Shown here in pieces: positions 1 through 12,780 of a stretch of DNA of 64,000 nt. Position 1 is the stretch's first letter. Each line of letters begins with the position of its first letter. The translations under genes were made by a program, and so were the position numbers. Below the pieces are notes generated by a model that ran no database searches, was not told the DNA's origin, and saw only the letters and a program-made list of their open reading frames with translations. Location of the stretch: NCBI GenBank assembly GCA_050084515.1, contig CM114274.1, positions 35,402,001-35,466,000 of the forward strand, written 5' to 3'. The stretch is from Blasia pusilla (taxonomy: Eukaryota; Marchantiophyta; Marchantiopsida; Blasiales).

Positions 1-370
1 TGGTCTAAAGAAGGGAAGGAACTGCAATCAGATGTGCTCCAAATATTGTTGGTTCAATAATATCTAGGTTGACAAACTACCTCAGTTGCTCACTACAATA
101 CAACTAGAGAAGCGCATAATTCGATCTTCAGTTGAAATTTGCGAAACATATTATTAGCTTGTCGGGCTCTATTTTGAAAAACGCAACCTGACAAAGTATT
201 ATACCCTCTACTTCATCCAACCGTGAAATTTACAACTCCTCAGACGAGTTTCAATAAAATTTATAGAACGTGTGGAGCAAAATTCAACGGAGATCTAATA
301 AACAATCACCTAATTGAACTTGTGACGTAAAGAAAACTCGTCACCAACCACATTGCGTGAAGGAGCTTAC
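1..370 (-). other. TBL gene, intron downstream of exon 2 (partial)
   Basis: This stretch follows a canonical donor (CAG|GTAAGC, minus strand) at 370/371. I see no conserved TBL sequence in it, so it is read as an intron whose acceptor and the C-terminal exons lie left of the window. Confidence 0.6.
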
Positions 371-1871
371 CTGCAGCAAGATACATAAGAGAGATTCCAT
401 CTGATTTCGAGCTACTGAATCCCCAACGAAGGCCAATTTTTTATTCTTCATGACGTCCAGAAATTTGAGAGGTTCCAATCGAGGAATTGCGCAGTCGTTT
501 GGCTGCCACTTATAAAACTCGTAAGCTTTATCTGGTCTTCCATTCTTTTGGCAGTTTTGCGCTTGAGTTATGTACGGGCAAGAATCACTCGTATAAAGTG
601 GTCCGGTCGCATCAGGTATCCATTGCCCATCGAAGATATTACACAGGCCTGTTAGTGAACGAAACAACCACCTTATTTAGTCCTTCTGTCGTCCAAAATA
701 TAGCGGTGATCAGTGATTTTCCATCTTACACTAAACATTGTCTTTGACTTAGTCCATGAATATATTGCGGCGGAAATTTCTTTTCTCCAACTCATGCCTT
801 TGGTAGTGAGAGAGTATCGGCATGATACAGCGGAAGTAGGAAAATCCGAGGAAATGAGTGCAATTTCCGCTATCATAATTATAGATTACCTCCTTGAGGA
901 AGCTGTTTTGGTACGGGACTCTGAATAATCGTTAGATTAGCTCGGGATCGCACAGGAATTGTTAGAGTGATGCGATCAGGAGCTAATCTAGAGCCGGAGT
1001 GATTCAGAACAAGTGTTCCCTCATCAGCAGGCGGCGCAATCGCAGCTGGAACTGATATCGCCTCTCCATCGCTACGATTCGCTGGAAGTTCTAGCTGAAC
1101 GTCGAGGCCCTTCTCCGGCTTAGAATTGTACCTCGTCCTATTTTGAAGTTCGCCATGAATTTCTGACGATGGCATCCTCAATTTCAAATCCGACTTTTCC
1201 CCCTTGGAACATTCCGTCGGCTTTGCATTTTCCTCCATGTGATACTGTATTTTCTCCTTGCTTGGCTGATCATTCTCGATTCGCCTCCTTTCCTTCGACC
1301 GACCTTCCTGACGAAGAAAATTACCATCTGAGGCCCTCGTATGGAGTTCTCTGCTGGAATTTGACATGTGTGCAGTTCTTTCGGATTCGAGGGAATGAGA
1401 CTGAGAAACTGCCCTTATCGAAGGTTCTTGTTCAGACTTTTTCAACGCAGTATCTTCGCGTAAGTTGTCATGTGCTTTAGCTGACGAGTTTCCTGCGAAT
1501 GCGCTTTCTTTCAAGAGAAACTCAAACGAGCTCCGCTCTTTCCCGACTTCTTGAGACTCTGGTAGCGTTCCATTATGCTCCGAATCGTTCTTGTTATCGG
1601 AGGAGGTAGCAGGAACTCCAGCGACACTCGTGTAATTATTTTCATCGGTATCGATAATCTGGCGAGGCAATGGCACGTTGATTACGTCAAGAGATAAACT
1701 CAGATATGAAGTACAAAGGAGGCCAATCATAACGGCAAAAACAGTTCCGGTAAGGCAGAAGTTCCGGAGGCTGAAGGTCCAGCTTCGCAGCCCTTGACTC
1801 TTGTTTATAGTCGTCTGAATCGTGATGAAATATTTCATATTCTTAACGGTCTGAAAGTAGTTCGACGCCAT
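371..1871 (-). CDS. TRICHOME BIREFRINGENCE-LIKE (TBL) polysaccharide O-acetyltransferase, N-terminal half
   Basis: Two coding exons are seen: 890..1871 and 371..648. The donor at 890/889 (GGAG|GTAATC) and the acceptor at 649/648 (AACAG|GCC) rebuild one Gly codon, giving 420 residues. Residues about 38-60 form a single membrane segment (type II Golgi anchor). Residues 65-327 are a long, charged, low-complexity stem. Residues 328-420 are the PMR5N/TBL domain, with the FDGQW start, the NCQKNGRPD block and the GDS motif at residues 403-405 (FVGDSVARNQMESLL). Family members O-acetylate xylan, mannan or pectin in the Golgi; which substrate this one uses cannot be told. The start ATG at 1871 sits 17 bases after a 5'UTR acceptor (TTGTGTTGCAG, exon from 1888). 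The DxxH-containing C-terminal half is outside the window. The stem is unusually long for a TBL. Confidence 0.88.
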
Positions 1872-3440
1872 TTTTCTGTGAAGGGAATCTGCAACACAAA
1901 TTGAAACAGGTACGTACACATGTCCATCAGCAAAACATACTTCACATTCTATCATGTCAATACCGGTTGTGCTCTCCATAATGTCAGCCCTTACACCGCA
2001 CTTTCTCGAAGACGCACGAACTTTGGTGGGACTGAGCTATTTCTGTTGCGAGGAAATAGAGTTAGCGACGATAACACAGTAGTTCGAGAGCCTATTCGAC
2101 AGGAAAACGGAAGCAAGTTGTACAACTTCCAGACGATGACTATATTATCTCCTTTCTTGGACATAGATTCATCCAGAGTTACGACTTTGTCACCAGTCAG
2201 ACGAACATATACTCATTTTTTGCTCACCTCGTTTGCTATTACTACACAATGTCTTGAAGGACATCTAAAGCAGTTCTAGCTCCCGTCGATACAGACGGAG
2301 ACGTCGGCAGGCTCCCGTCTCGCCTTGCCCTGACACGAAAAGACGAGCAAACGTCTGCGTGGTTTCAGCTCAAAGAGATGCAATGCCATTCTAAGTCAAG
2401 TTATAGTCACAGAGGCTGCATAGCTGGAAAACATTGACTCCTTGGCAGATTCAGAGACTGATAGAAAAATAGAGACCGATCCCTCATAAGCGAGAAGGAC
2501 AGGGCCTGCGCACGTCAATTCTGCTTATGTACAAGAGCTCACTTGAAAACTGCCGCTAACGATAATAACTCCCATGGCCGGACCAACTCCTCCAGTCCGC
2601 GGAGGTAGCGTCGATCCGAAAGCTGCTAGATTCTAGTCATGCGCGAGACATGAAGTAGAAAGAGGTGCAAAACCCGTGAGAAGCACCCAAATTGCAGTTA
2701 ATTCATCATTGGCAACGTCCAGCAAGCACAAAGGACACAACAAATTCTATAGGCAATAGAGTACCGTCGTACTCTTCTCGCCAGATCCTCTGCCAGTACA
2801 TGCAATAGTGCAGCATCCTGTAGAAGGTGGACGGCTCTTACCTCGCGTCCTCCATTTCGCATGCCGCATGCAATCAAAAGAAAATAAGCGGTCCTCTCGC
2901 CCTTGCCTTTTTGAACCGCCGCAGTAGCGCTCCCCCTCAGATTCCTTTCTCTCCGTCTCCATGTTCTCCACTCAATCGCTCACCCTACGGACTCTCCGCA
3001 CAAACTACCTGTCCAGGATCCAAACTACCCCGTCTTCCATCCGTCCTCGCTGTGCATGCACCTTCCGCGAGGTCCCACCACCCGCGCCGCGCCGATGCCC
3101 CCGGGCCCCGCTCCCTTGTCTCCCAGCCCACAGGCACTTCCCTTCCACCCTTCAACAATGAAGGGCAAGGGCAGTCAGAGAGGCCAGAGAACCTGTCGAC
3201 ATATTCGCCGTGGACGGGTAGACGGCGCGTCGTGCTACTTGGACGTACAGTACAGCGCCTGTACGTATACCGAACCCCGCCTCAATCTGACCTGTTTGCT
3301 TACTATTATTACTTTAACCGAACCTCTTTACTTGGCACTTGCAACATGCGGACCGTTCGAAGCACAGATCCAACGTAGATTTTCCCCACCCACGTCATCT
3401 ATACTACTCATCAAGCCTCCGGGGCGATCCTCCATCTAAT
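1872..3440 (-). promoter_or_regulatory. 5' leader, leader intron and probable promoter of the TBL gene
   Basis: A leader-intron acceptor is visible at 1889/1888; the matching donor was not resolved. Sequence from about 2800 to 3440 is clearly richer in G+C than the AT-rich spacer beyond it, as expected for a plant promoter/5'UTR. Open frames on the plus strand here (for example 2827-3378) are proline/serine-rich, match no family I know, and are probably chance. Confidence 0.4.
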
Positions 3441-5311
3441 TCGTTAGAGAAAGGGTTATTGACCGTTTAACCTTGCACTACTAGTACTGACCAAATTTTA
3501 CGTAAAGTTCCTTTGTGGCCGTCAAAATGTATGAAGGAAAGGTTAGGTCACGTTGTTCTAAAAGTATCTCTTGTTTGTTTGTAGTTGTCATGAAAACATA
3601 ACTTTTTCGAGCTTCTTCTTGCAATTGGTGATAAGCATGATTTTTTTACTATTTTATTGTTCCCCAAAATAAAGATGCCATAACTTATAATTTCGTTTGT
3701 GACATCTATTTAACACATGACGAGTATGAATGAACTGAGTTTATGATCAATTATCCCATAAATATTAGAAGTTTATCATCCATGCTAGTTTATCACATAA
3801 CATAAGTTTGTATGTGATCTATCTCAAAATGTATTCCGTATATAATGACCATTTATTTTAACATATTTGTGCCTTTAATAACATGGCATCATTTTTACAT
3901 TCTCCAATAATAATATATGGGAGAATTTGATTTGTGAATTTGATTTTAAATAACAAAAAAATGTTTCCCATGCTATGAGAAAATAATTAAATTTATATAT
4001 ATCATCATTATGCTTTTGGCGGGCACCAACAAAAACTCCTCAAATAATTTTTTATTTCCTATGCATAAGAAATTCCCATGGGTATTTCTTTAAATTGAAG
4101 ATATGTCAAACTCGAAATGCAAATATTATTATATAGATGCTTTGGATCCAAAAGTAAGCCAAAAAGTATTCAAAAGAAACTTTTAAAATAGTAAAGAGGA
4201 ATCTCTACCTAAGAGAACCACTAATGAAACTTTTGAAAAAATAAAGAGGAACCTCTACCGAAGAGAACCAATAATGCAGGTGAGCATGCCTTTATTGTTC
4301 CCTATGAATTATTACACCCAAGAAATTAGTTCTCCAAGAATTTCCTAAAATCATGTGCATGTCCGAACAATTTTGATTTTACCCTCATAAGTACAGTGCC
4401 TAACCTTCTAATTGTGATTGGACAGTAGTGTAAAAAGACATGGAAGAAGATTTAGGGTTTGAAAGCATCTTTGTTTTGTCCTAAAAATGACATTGTAACT
4501 CTAGCTTCATAACCTTGGTCTCAGCAGAAACTATCATGCTAACTTTGTACCCATCGACAATCCTCAAACAATGGACATGCAGAATACTCATGACACGTAG
4601 TTAAGACAAGGAATCATTCCTAGATGTCCACAGAAATTGCCCAGATATTCGGTATATCTTACAAATGCTAAAGAAAACCTTGTTTATGATCTGTTACTAT
4701 TAGAAGTAATTATAAGAAGATATCATTTAATTTGTACACCAACATCAAGCTGACTTTGTTCCATGCACATCAAACACGGGGGCTAATTGACTCAATTGAG
4801 AAACCTTTAGATAATACTAGAATTAGGCTCCAACCCTTGCGCATCCTAAAGACCAGTCGTACCACCAAACCAAATGCAAGCATGCAGTCATAAAAAGTTA
4901 TTTAAAAAGAAAAAGAAATTGTGATACACTGGAAATCAGGATTCATAGATACTGGATTTGCATCATGGAAACACATGGACATGTCCAACCATATAATATA
5001 TGCCTTTTAAGAAGTATATATAAAGGTATAAGCGACATGAAACTAATCTACTTCAGAATTCATGGAGTGGTCTCATTCCCCTCAAGACCCACTCCTCGTG
5101 CAAATTCATTAGTAATTTGAGACAAAGTCCTAGTAAGCTCGGAGGGCTGAACAATATGGCAAAGTAGATTGCTGGCGCTAAAGCACAATTGCTCCACTCG
5201 TTGTGAGAGAAAACTTACTCACATTGACAAAATTGAGTCCAAACTCATTGCCTAGCCACTTCCTTTGACAAAGGGTAAATCCAAGCAAGGGTGATGCCAC
5301 GCTTATGATCA
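3441..5311. other. AT-rich spacer, including the S9 peptidase 3' flank
   Basis: No coding sequence is recognised. The stretch nearest 5311 should contain the 3'UTR of the minus-strand peptidase gene. A 50-bp imperfect tandem duplication lies at 4176-4275. Confidence 0.6.
4176..4275. repeat. 50-bp tandem duplication
   Basis: Two adjacent imperfect copies start at 4176 and 4226; both begin GAAACTTTT and end in AAGAGAACCA(C/A)TAAT. Confidence 0.8.
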
Positions 5312-8300
5312 CTAGTCGTGGTTGTCAAGATGGATGGGTTTGACATCATCAGCGACTTCAAAACCTCCAATAAGCCGAGCAAAAAAGACCATCTCTTGCT
5401 CTAGTGTGTTCCTAATATTCTCCGCCTGCAAATATCAAATGTAATAATTTAACCATTGGCATGGCAAGACATAGATTTCCTGACGTTCCATCAATTGAAG
5501 AGGAAGTGCTTAAGGAAATTTTCACCCGGTCTAGTCCAACCACAAAGAGCTGATATTGTGTAGGAGGGTATGTAGTCAAACCTTTACGAAGCCATGTTGC
5601 TCTTCTTCATACTCAACCAGAGCAACAGGAAGACCTTTTGCCTTCACAGCCTCATAAATGAGGCGTGCCTGGTTTGGTGGGACAACCTGGAGTTCCATGA
5701 CAAGCTTAGCACTTGAAGAAGAAGCTTGCTTGAAGTTGGACAAGCATTTTCTGATTTTGCATGCATGGGAGGGTGGGGACAAAGCACTGCAGATCTGCAA
5801 TGAAACCATCGCAAAGAGAAGGACAACAGGCAGAGATCACCTTGTCTTCAAGACCCTGGAATAAAATGATGGGACAAGACATGTTCTCAATGAAGTTGAT
5901 GGGTGATCTGTCGTACAATGCCTTTTCATCATCTCCTGCATTAGAAAAAATGTCATTCTTTTGCAAGCAACTTTCTGCTTCCCATGACAAGACCATAGAA
6001 AGTGGTCACCTTCAAGGTTGCTGTCATCGCTAAAACACTGTATGGTAAAACTACATGAGAGAGTGTCCCTCCTTTCACATTGTATTTCCTTAAATATTTC
6101 CTCCTTTTCCACCCATCTCAATTACTTCCAAGGAAAAAGGCTACACGGATGAAACCGAAAAGGAGAACCCGTAAGGTAAAAAAAAGGGGAACTCAAATAG
6201 TCAACTGAATCCAAGACCACAATCAGATAAGTAAAAAAAGAGTCAACCTACCAATAAGAGTTAAAATGTATCGTGACTCAAACTTGTGAGTATCCGTCAC
6301 CAGGCTTTTCAACTCACTCACCTGCATACAGGAGGATAAAACAACATGATTAACAGCTCTCTATCCATGTCTTTATTCTTGGGGCAATTTCCTAAAACTG
6401 AAACCAGAATCAGATTCAAAGTATTCATGCCAATGAAAGTGGTACCCTCTTAATGCAAGGAGACAAAAGTGGCTAGTATGATATACCCCATAGAGAGAAG
6501 CTCCAGCACTAAACGTGGTAGAAAACACAAGAGCAGCCATTGTGGTATAGCCCCCTGCCGACCGCCCATCAATGCAAAGTCGCTTCCCATCCACTTTACC
6601 TTCACGTACCTGCAAAACTCAAAAAGCTGGGTCATCAATGCAGATGGAAATCATCTGTATTTCAATTCTTCTGAAAAAAAGAGGAAAAACAGAAATAAAT
6701 GTGGATTTGTTGAGAAAACTAGACAGAAAAATGGGCAGGTGGTGAGAAATTTTACCAAAAACTCAGCACAGCTGCAACAATCATTCACATCAATTATGCC
6801 CCAAGATCCATACAGCCTCTCCCGAAACTCACGTCCATAGCCTTCACAAAACTAGCAAGCGAGGACTGTCAATAAAATGTACATGACACAACATGAAGCT
6901 TAAGGTGCATGTAAGCGCTAGAGTGCACTAGTTCATTATTAATTGCAAACAAGATTGAAAGTCTGCTGTTAGGTTCCATGTTCAAGCATGAAAACTGTCC
7001 AACAAAGTACACAGAACCTATGATTGCCACATTCACTGATAAAGAACAGACAACTAAATGGAGAGAGGTCGCACCAGTACTTCCCCCATAGTTCACATCA
7101 GCAAAAGCCCAACCTCGACTAGTCCAATATTGGATGGCAAAATCTAAAGTAGTTTTTGCTTCTGCTGTTGGACCCCCTGTTAAGAAAAGAGCAAACATCA
7201 TTTGGAATAAGAAAACAAGTACTAATATCTGCACCGAGAAATGAAACCCAATTGTGTAATTCAAGTACCAATTTCCTAACATTAATATTGTTGTTGATGC
7301 CATCATTGTGCTGGCGAGGTACGGGAATAAATAAAGCTAAAATCTCTGGAAGACAAACACATGTGCACTGTACTCCCAATCCATGTTTAGGACTTTCTGA
7401 GAAAAGATTGGATCATTTTAATGGTGGTGGAAAGAACCAAAGGAGGCAGACAAAGAATGAGAATGAGCATTCAGGTTTGTAAGCTATCTGTTCGAGTACC
7501 ATGACAACGCACAAGCAAGGGTGGTTTTTCTCCATTGGGAGCTTTGAAGTCCACATTTGTTGGTGGGTAGAAGTTCGAATACGCAATTTTTCCCTCAACC
7601 TTGGTCTGAAACTCAACAACTTCAGGCACACTGAGATAGCCATCATATTGGCTAGTCTCAATACCAAAAGATGACCAGAGTATGGAATAGTCATGCTTCC
7701 CATCAGCATTCTTCGGTAGGTTTACCTGTGCCCACATTTCAACTTCTTAGGTACACAAAGTTTTAAATGGGAAATGTTGCAAAGTTAAAAATATTTGTCC
7801 ACTACCAACTATAATTCTGAAGTTCCACGCAGACATAAGATCATCATCTCCAATGGACTTTGGAATTCTCATTGATACCCTCGTTTCCATCACTAAGAAC
7901 CTGACTGATACATACCTTGGCAATGGAAAGTGGATGAAAAGATGAACCTGCGGAGATGTAGACATGCTCGCCCTTTACCATCTACATGACACCATTGCAA
8001 TTAGATAAACTAGTAAATATATCAAACTAGATGTAGAATCTATCAAGGTATGTCAGGCTGCATCAGAAACAAAAGAATCACAGTCCAATCAGTATTTGAG
8101 TGGCATACCAGGCCATATATGTCATAGAAAGGAGTTTCTAGAAGCGAAAAGGACCCGGTGGCCACATCAAGTAAACCCAGGTGCGACATACCTCGTTTCC
8201 TGCAGATGCAAACAAAATATTTATCTGTGAAGTAGAAATGACAAGGGCTACAAGACGGACTTCAATACGTGCCCTAAATTTCAGAAGCGTCACAAATTTT

Positions 8301-11300
8301 GAACCTTTTACCCAACCTTGACTGCAATTCATGCTCGACGTGATTTTTTCTCGGAATTTATAGCTATCTTGAGCACATGCTTGAAGGGAATATGTTAGAG
8401 CAGAACTTGGAGAGCCACAAACCTGTATGTACAGATGATAGATGTGTCCAGATCAGAGTCTTTAGATTGGACGAAACCAAAAGAGGCATTGCCAAAATTC
8501 CAAAGTGGCCTCGTAAACTCTGCCTCCAGAGGATACAGTGGCTCCACCTCGTTCTTCTCACTCACCTGCCACATATCAAAGAAAATGATATTACCAGAGA
8601 TAAAGAGAGATCCTAAGAAGTAGGATGATACCATGTATTGTAAGGCTTGTCATCCTAGTCCACCTGCATCTACAAGTGGATGCAGGCTTTCTTGAATGAT
8701 TAGAAAGAGCCTTGTAATCTTCATTGAGACTTGACTGGTAGCAACCCCAAGTTAGCACAGTAGGTAGGATGCTCAAAATCTAAGAACGGACAAAGTTCAA
8801 AGTAACATCAAATTTGTGAATTTGTATCACCAACAAAAAATTACCAGACACTTGAAGCAAGTCCAACTAACATGACCCATTACCAGCCGTGCACTTGGCC
8901 TAACAAAACAGCTCAATAATGCTACACCTGGTAATTCACTCAATCCAACAAGGTACTGAGTTATCTTCAGGAATAATCTAGAGAGAAGCATAATGATTGA
9001 TTTTGATCATTCCCAATTCAATGTCATTACACACCCATGTACTTGCCCTGAGTTCTATTCCACTTCTAATTTTATAAAACAAATCTCAAAGTTCCTGCAA
9101 CCTGTCACCTTCGCACTGAGCCCATCTAGGAATTAAATTTCTGACTCAATTTCCTATGGCAGTTCAAAGAGTGGAGGAAGGATCCAGATCTAGTACCCAT
9201 CGGTATAAATTCCAGTATCCACTACGCCTATCTGAAACAAAGTGGAGCTCGCCTGCACAAATAATGTGGAGCGAAGTTTTAATCAGCAACAGTAATGAAG
9301 GGACAAGCCAGACGTGAGAATAGACATCACACTCTAAAACTGCTGGAGACTTACCACACAACCATCAAAGCATGAAGAAAGGGAGCTAGCACCATATTTA
9401 TCACCCTGGTTGAACAGGGATAGAACACCAGTTAGATCAGCTAAGTGTCTCAGTTTGATGTAAGAAGATCCGTCACACCTGCATCTAAGAAGAGTCTAGT
9501 AATAATGCACTAAGTAAGTTGTAAGCAAGAGGGTTTCCAAACCAACATTTAGAAACTCAACATCAATACACTTGATTATTGAAGCAAGTTTACCCTGTGG
9601 TGACCACCTTGGTTCCGTTGGAGCCTCCACAAGGTTTTCGTCGCAACCAGCAATGCATGTATGATTTACTATGTCACTTGACAGCACATGTGTTGTATCA
9701 GATTCAGAGATGGGCTTGAGATTTTCACTAAATCTAGTTGACCAAGCCATCAAGAGATCAAGAAAACCCAAAATTATAGATCAACAGGCATCTAGTAGTA
9801 CACTTATCTGATCCAAAACTTCACATAATGATGGAGTCAGGAATGGTCTTTGGCACTTCCAACTTCACAGCCACAATAATCCACCTTGATTTTACTGTCA
9901 GTCCAAAGTTTGTAGCTGCTTACCCACTGCTCAATATATCACCAACCCACAAAGTTGTCCGATCCCATGGCATGTTGGGGTGACTCCATTCCATCCAAGC
10001 AAGTTTCTGACCATCAGGGCTTAACCTTGGGTAAGCATAGAAGTCGTTGCCCTTGAGTAGAACCTCTGGTTCTGCCAGGACCAAATTGACGCTCATCATT
10101 TCACCACTGAGGCTATATCTTTCGCCATCAGCCGGAATGCCCAGATGACAATCTTACGAGCGTTAGTTACAAACGTTCTGAAATACCATGGTGGTAGTGG
10201 ACAAGAAATTATTCAACACAAGCTTGGGAATGTAGGTTATTGGGAAAAAGTTTGAAGACAGAACCGAGCAGGTACAGTAGATGTATAATATCATAATCAT
10301 GCCCCAAAGTCACCATTCCATGATTCAGCACACCAAGGTTTAGCGTCCAGAATAGCCTACCTGAATCAGGATCTCCGTTGAGCTGTATGGCAACAATTTC
10401 ATTAATGGCTTCCTTGTCAGCCAATCTGTGATCTGGCCAATTAAGAGTACACACGCAGTTGAAAATTTTCAGTGTTAGAACTCTAAATATCCGATTAGTG
10501 TCTATATGCATGTAAGACATTGGAGATCAACTGATATAGTCCATTCTTCTCATCCTTCAACAGCTGCAGAATAGTTTAGTCTTTGTTCGTAGTATGCTGT
10601 GCAAGATGTTTTGAGCAGAATATAACTGCAACATTCATGAACTCTTCCTCTGATGGTGAGGCCAGCAGCCGCCCTGATGAACAGTAAAGTGATTGACTAC
10701 TAGATTCTCTTGACCACAAGAAAATGCTCAGATGGCAGATCCAGCGGCTGGAACAACATCTGACTCATGGGAGATTGCAAGGCCGTCTTTGAAAACTAAC
10801 GAGGTGAAAATGAGAGCAAGATCGAGTGTGTAATATACATCAAGGCCCTAAGTGCCATGTGCAGTTAATTTATTCTAAAATCTACCTTCTCGTACTGTGA
10901 TATATCGGTCACGTTGTTTGTCGACTTCACCATCGGCGTACCTTACCGCCTTCCCATCGTACCTCGGAGAAAGTGGTACAGGGGTCATGTCTGCGAGAAT
11001 TGTAGCACGCAAACTATTAGATCGAGAAGCTTTGAAAGTAACAATCTGTTCTGTCGACAAGTTATGAATTCGGTTATCTGTGTATGGTGGGTGACATCTT
11101 GACCTGGAATTCCCAACTCGACAATAGAAAGGCTACTGAATTCCCGAAGCCACAACTTCAAAGCTTGTTTCTCAAGTCCAGTCCAATCCGACAAAACGAC
11201 GGACATTCTTGTATATGATCGGCAACCTCTTGGACTGGAATTCACAACTCGAAATTAAAATGACTACTGAAGGATCAAAGCTACAATATCTCAAGATAAT

Positions 11301-12400
11301 TTTCAAGTCCGATATTGTCGAAGGACATCCTTCATACCTGCACTCAAAGATTGCTTATACAGACGCTGGTCAGCGTAGTTGGAAAATATAACCACATCAT
11401 CCGCAACCGAGAATGCGCCCCCTCCATACTCGTGAGCAGTTGAGCGGACGCAAAAACCCGCTGGTGTGATTTCCACGGGAGAAGCTCCTGATTCTAACCC
11501 TTCTCTCATCAACACATACCTCCTGCACGGAACATAATTTGACGGTGACGCCTGGTAAGGAACAAGCCTCTGGAATTCGGGCCCTCCGACTGCTGAATTC
11601 GCAAGGCGAGAGAGGATCTGGCATCGTTTACAACAGGAAATGCGGCGTGACATGGCGCACAAGAGAGTCCCGACGTCATAGTAGTTACGTGAAGTGGTTT
11701 GGGGAGACCAAGTGCTTGACTGACAACACAGCTATTAAATTCACCCATTGAATTCGAAACGCAAGAGGAGAAGTGACATCGTTTACAACAGGACAAGCTG
11801 TGTGTCATCGAGTACGAGAGCATCCCGAAATCACTCTAGCGACTGCACGAGACCAAGTGCTTGACTGACTCCACGAGTATTAAATTCACGCATCTATCGA
11901 AATACAATTCGTCTTCCAGAAAATAGGAACTGCCTCTGCTAGGTCTCCGTAGCTCCCGTGGAGAGACGGACAGCAGAGAGAATCGAGAAATTAAGAACTC
12001 GCCCGAACTCCCAAGGGCGACCCTCGACGTAAAGCAAACGACCCTGCGAATCCAAAGCCTTCCCCCCAAGCTTCTTCGCCGCTCCCGACACGAGCTCTGC
12101 CGTGATCGGCGACCGCCATGCTCCATACCCCGCCTCCTGCACCTTCTCCCTCCCCATCGCCAATCCCTCCGATCCCGAATCCTCACCGGACGCCCCCGCC
12201 CTCGCCTTGACCGTGCTCCAGCGACGATCTGCAAAGCTCCTCTCCACCGTGCAGATCGCACTCTTTCCTCCTCCTCTTCCTCGCGTGAACGAAATTCTCC
12301 AGAGCGTGCGCGGCAAGAACTGAGGCGCGCGCATCCAGCGGAGCCCGAGAGGCGCAGACGCAAGAGCTGCAAGGCTGCGAGGAAACGATGTCACAGGCAT
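5312..12400 (-). CDS. Prolyl-oligopeptidase-family (S9) serine peptidase, complete, 18 exons
   Basis: Exons on the minus strand, in coding order: 12003..12400, 11338..11522, 10886..10990, 10361..10432, 9924..10071, 9594..9676, 9197..9252, 8423..8565, 8109..8199, 7916..7981, 7500..7725, 7075..7176, 6756..6841, 6487..6609, 6252..6321, 5841..5935, 5582..5686, 5312..5425. They sum to 2268 nt (755 aa plus stop) and every junction keeps frame. The protein resembles Arabidopsis At5g36210-type dipeptidyl/acylaminoacyl peptidases. Residues 1 to about 90 are rich in R, S and A, like an organelle transit peptide. A beta-propeller follows ([37 protein letters not shown]), then the alpha/beta-hydrolase domain ([24 protein letters not shown]). 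Predicted catalytic triad: Ser604 in DGRSAGGYT, Asp682 in FQGLEDKVV, His714 in EEQHGF. It should cleave short peptides. Intron 1 appears to use a GC donor (GG|GCGAGT), because only that junction restores the conserved FGRYVL frame. Exon 5's acceptor (10072) is the least certain. Confidence 0.93.
11098..11340. repeat. Diverged tandem duplication (about 125 bp) in intron 2 of the S9 gene
   Basis: The stretch from CTGGAATTCCCAACTCGA (about 11103) to GGACATTCTTGTAT is repeated in diverged form from TTGGACTGGAATTCACAACT (about 11229) to GGACATCCTTCAT. The second copy ends over the exon-2 donor at 11337/11338. Confidence 0.6.
11592..11900. repeat. Diverged tandem duplication (about 150 bp) in intron 1 of the S9 gene
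   Basis: Shared blocks are GAATTCG (11595 and 11750), CATCGTTTACAACAGGA, and GACCAAGTGCTTGACTGAC (11706 and 11851) followed by TATTAAATTCAC. The intron between exons 1 and 2 therefore grew by local duplication. Confidence 0.75.
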
Positions 12401-12780
12401 CGGGCTTCGCCTCTCCTCTCCTTTCCTCTTCCTCCGTCCCTCTGCCTCTCTCTCACTCACAAACACACACACATGCAGAGCGGAGCGAGCTCGCGCTGAA
12501 TTCGAAATGTGCTCCCCTCCTGCGATTCCCCGGCGTACTGGGTAGTCTGGATGCGTTCGCCGGCGAATCGCAAAGCCGACTACACCACTGCCGTGGTGAT
12601 CCGAGTACACTTGGCCGATTCTGGTGACTTCAGACCTCCATCGCCAGTGGCTGCTCCCTACCACTCTGTCCCACACAACCGCACTCGGCTTCACTACCAT
12701 AATCCGGTACATCCGTATTTGTCGCTTCCTCAACCTCATCTACCACTATTGTACGTCCGTGCGATATGGTATCTGAACAT
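12401..12780 (-). promoter_or_regulatory. 5'UTR/promoter region of the S9 peptidase gene
   Basis: The region is GC-richer than the flank at 12785 and beyond. It contains CT-rich and CA-rich runs on the plus strand (GA/TG on the transcribed minus strand) just upstream of the ATG at 12400. No TATA box could be assigned with confidence. Confidence 0.4.

Noticed and set aside
1872-1979. Upstream extension of the TBL reading frame to an ATG at 1979
   Set aside because: A leader-intron acceptor (TTGTGTTGCAG) sits at 1889, and the ATG at 1871 has good context just before the membrane segment.
2827-3378. 183-codon plus-strand frame upstream of TBL
   Set aside because: Pro/Ser-rich, no family resemblance, lies in the probable TBL leader/promoter on the opposite strand.
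12102-12372. Open frames on both strands over exon 1 of the S9 gene
   Set aside because: Compositional shadows of the GC-rich coding exon 12003-12400.
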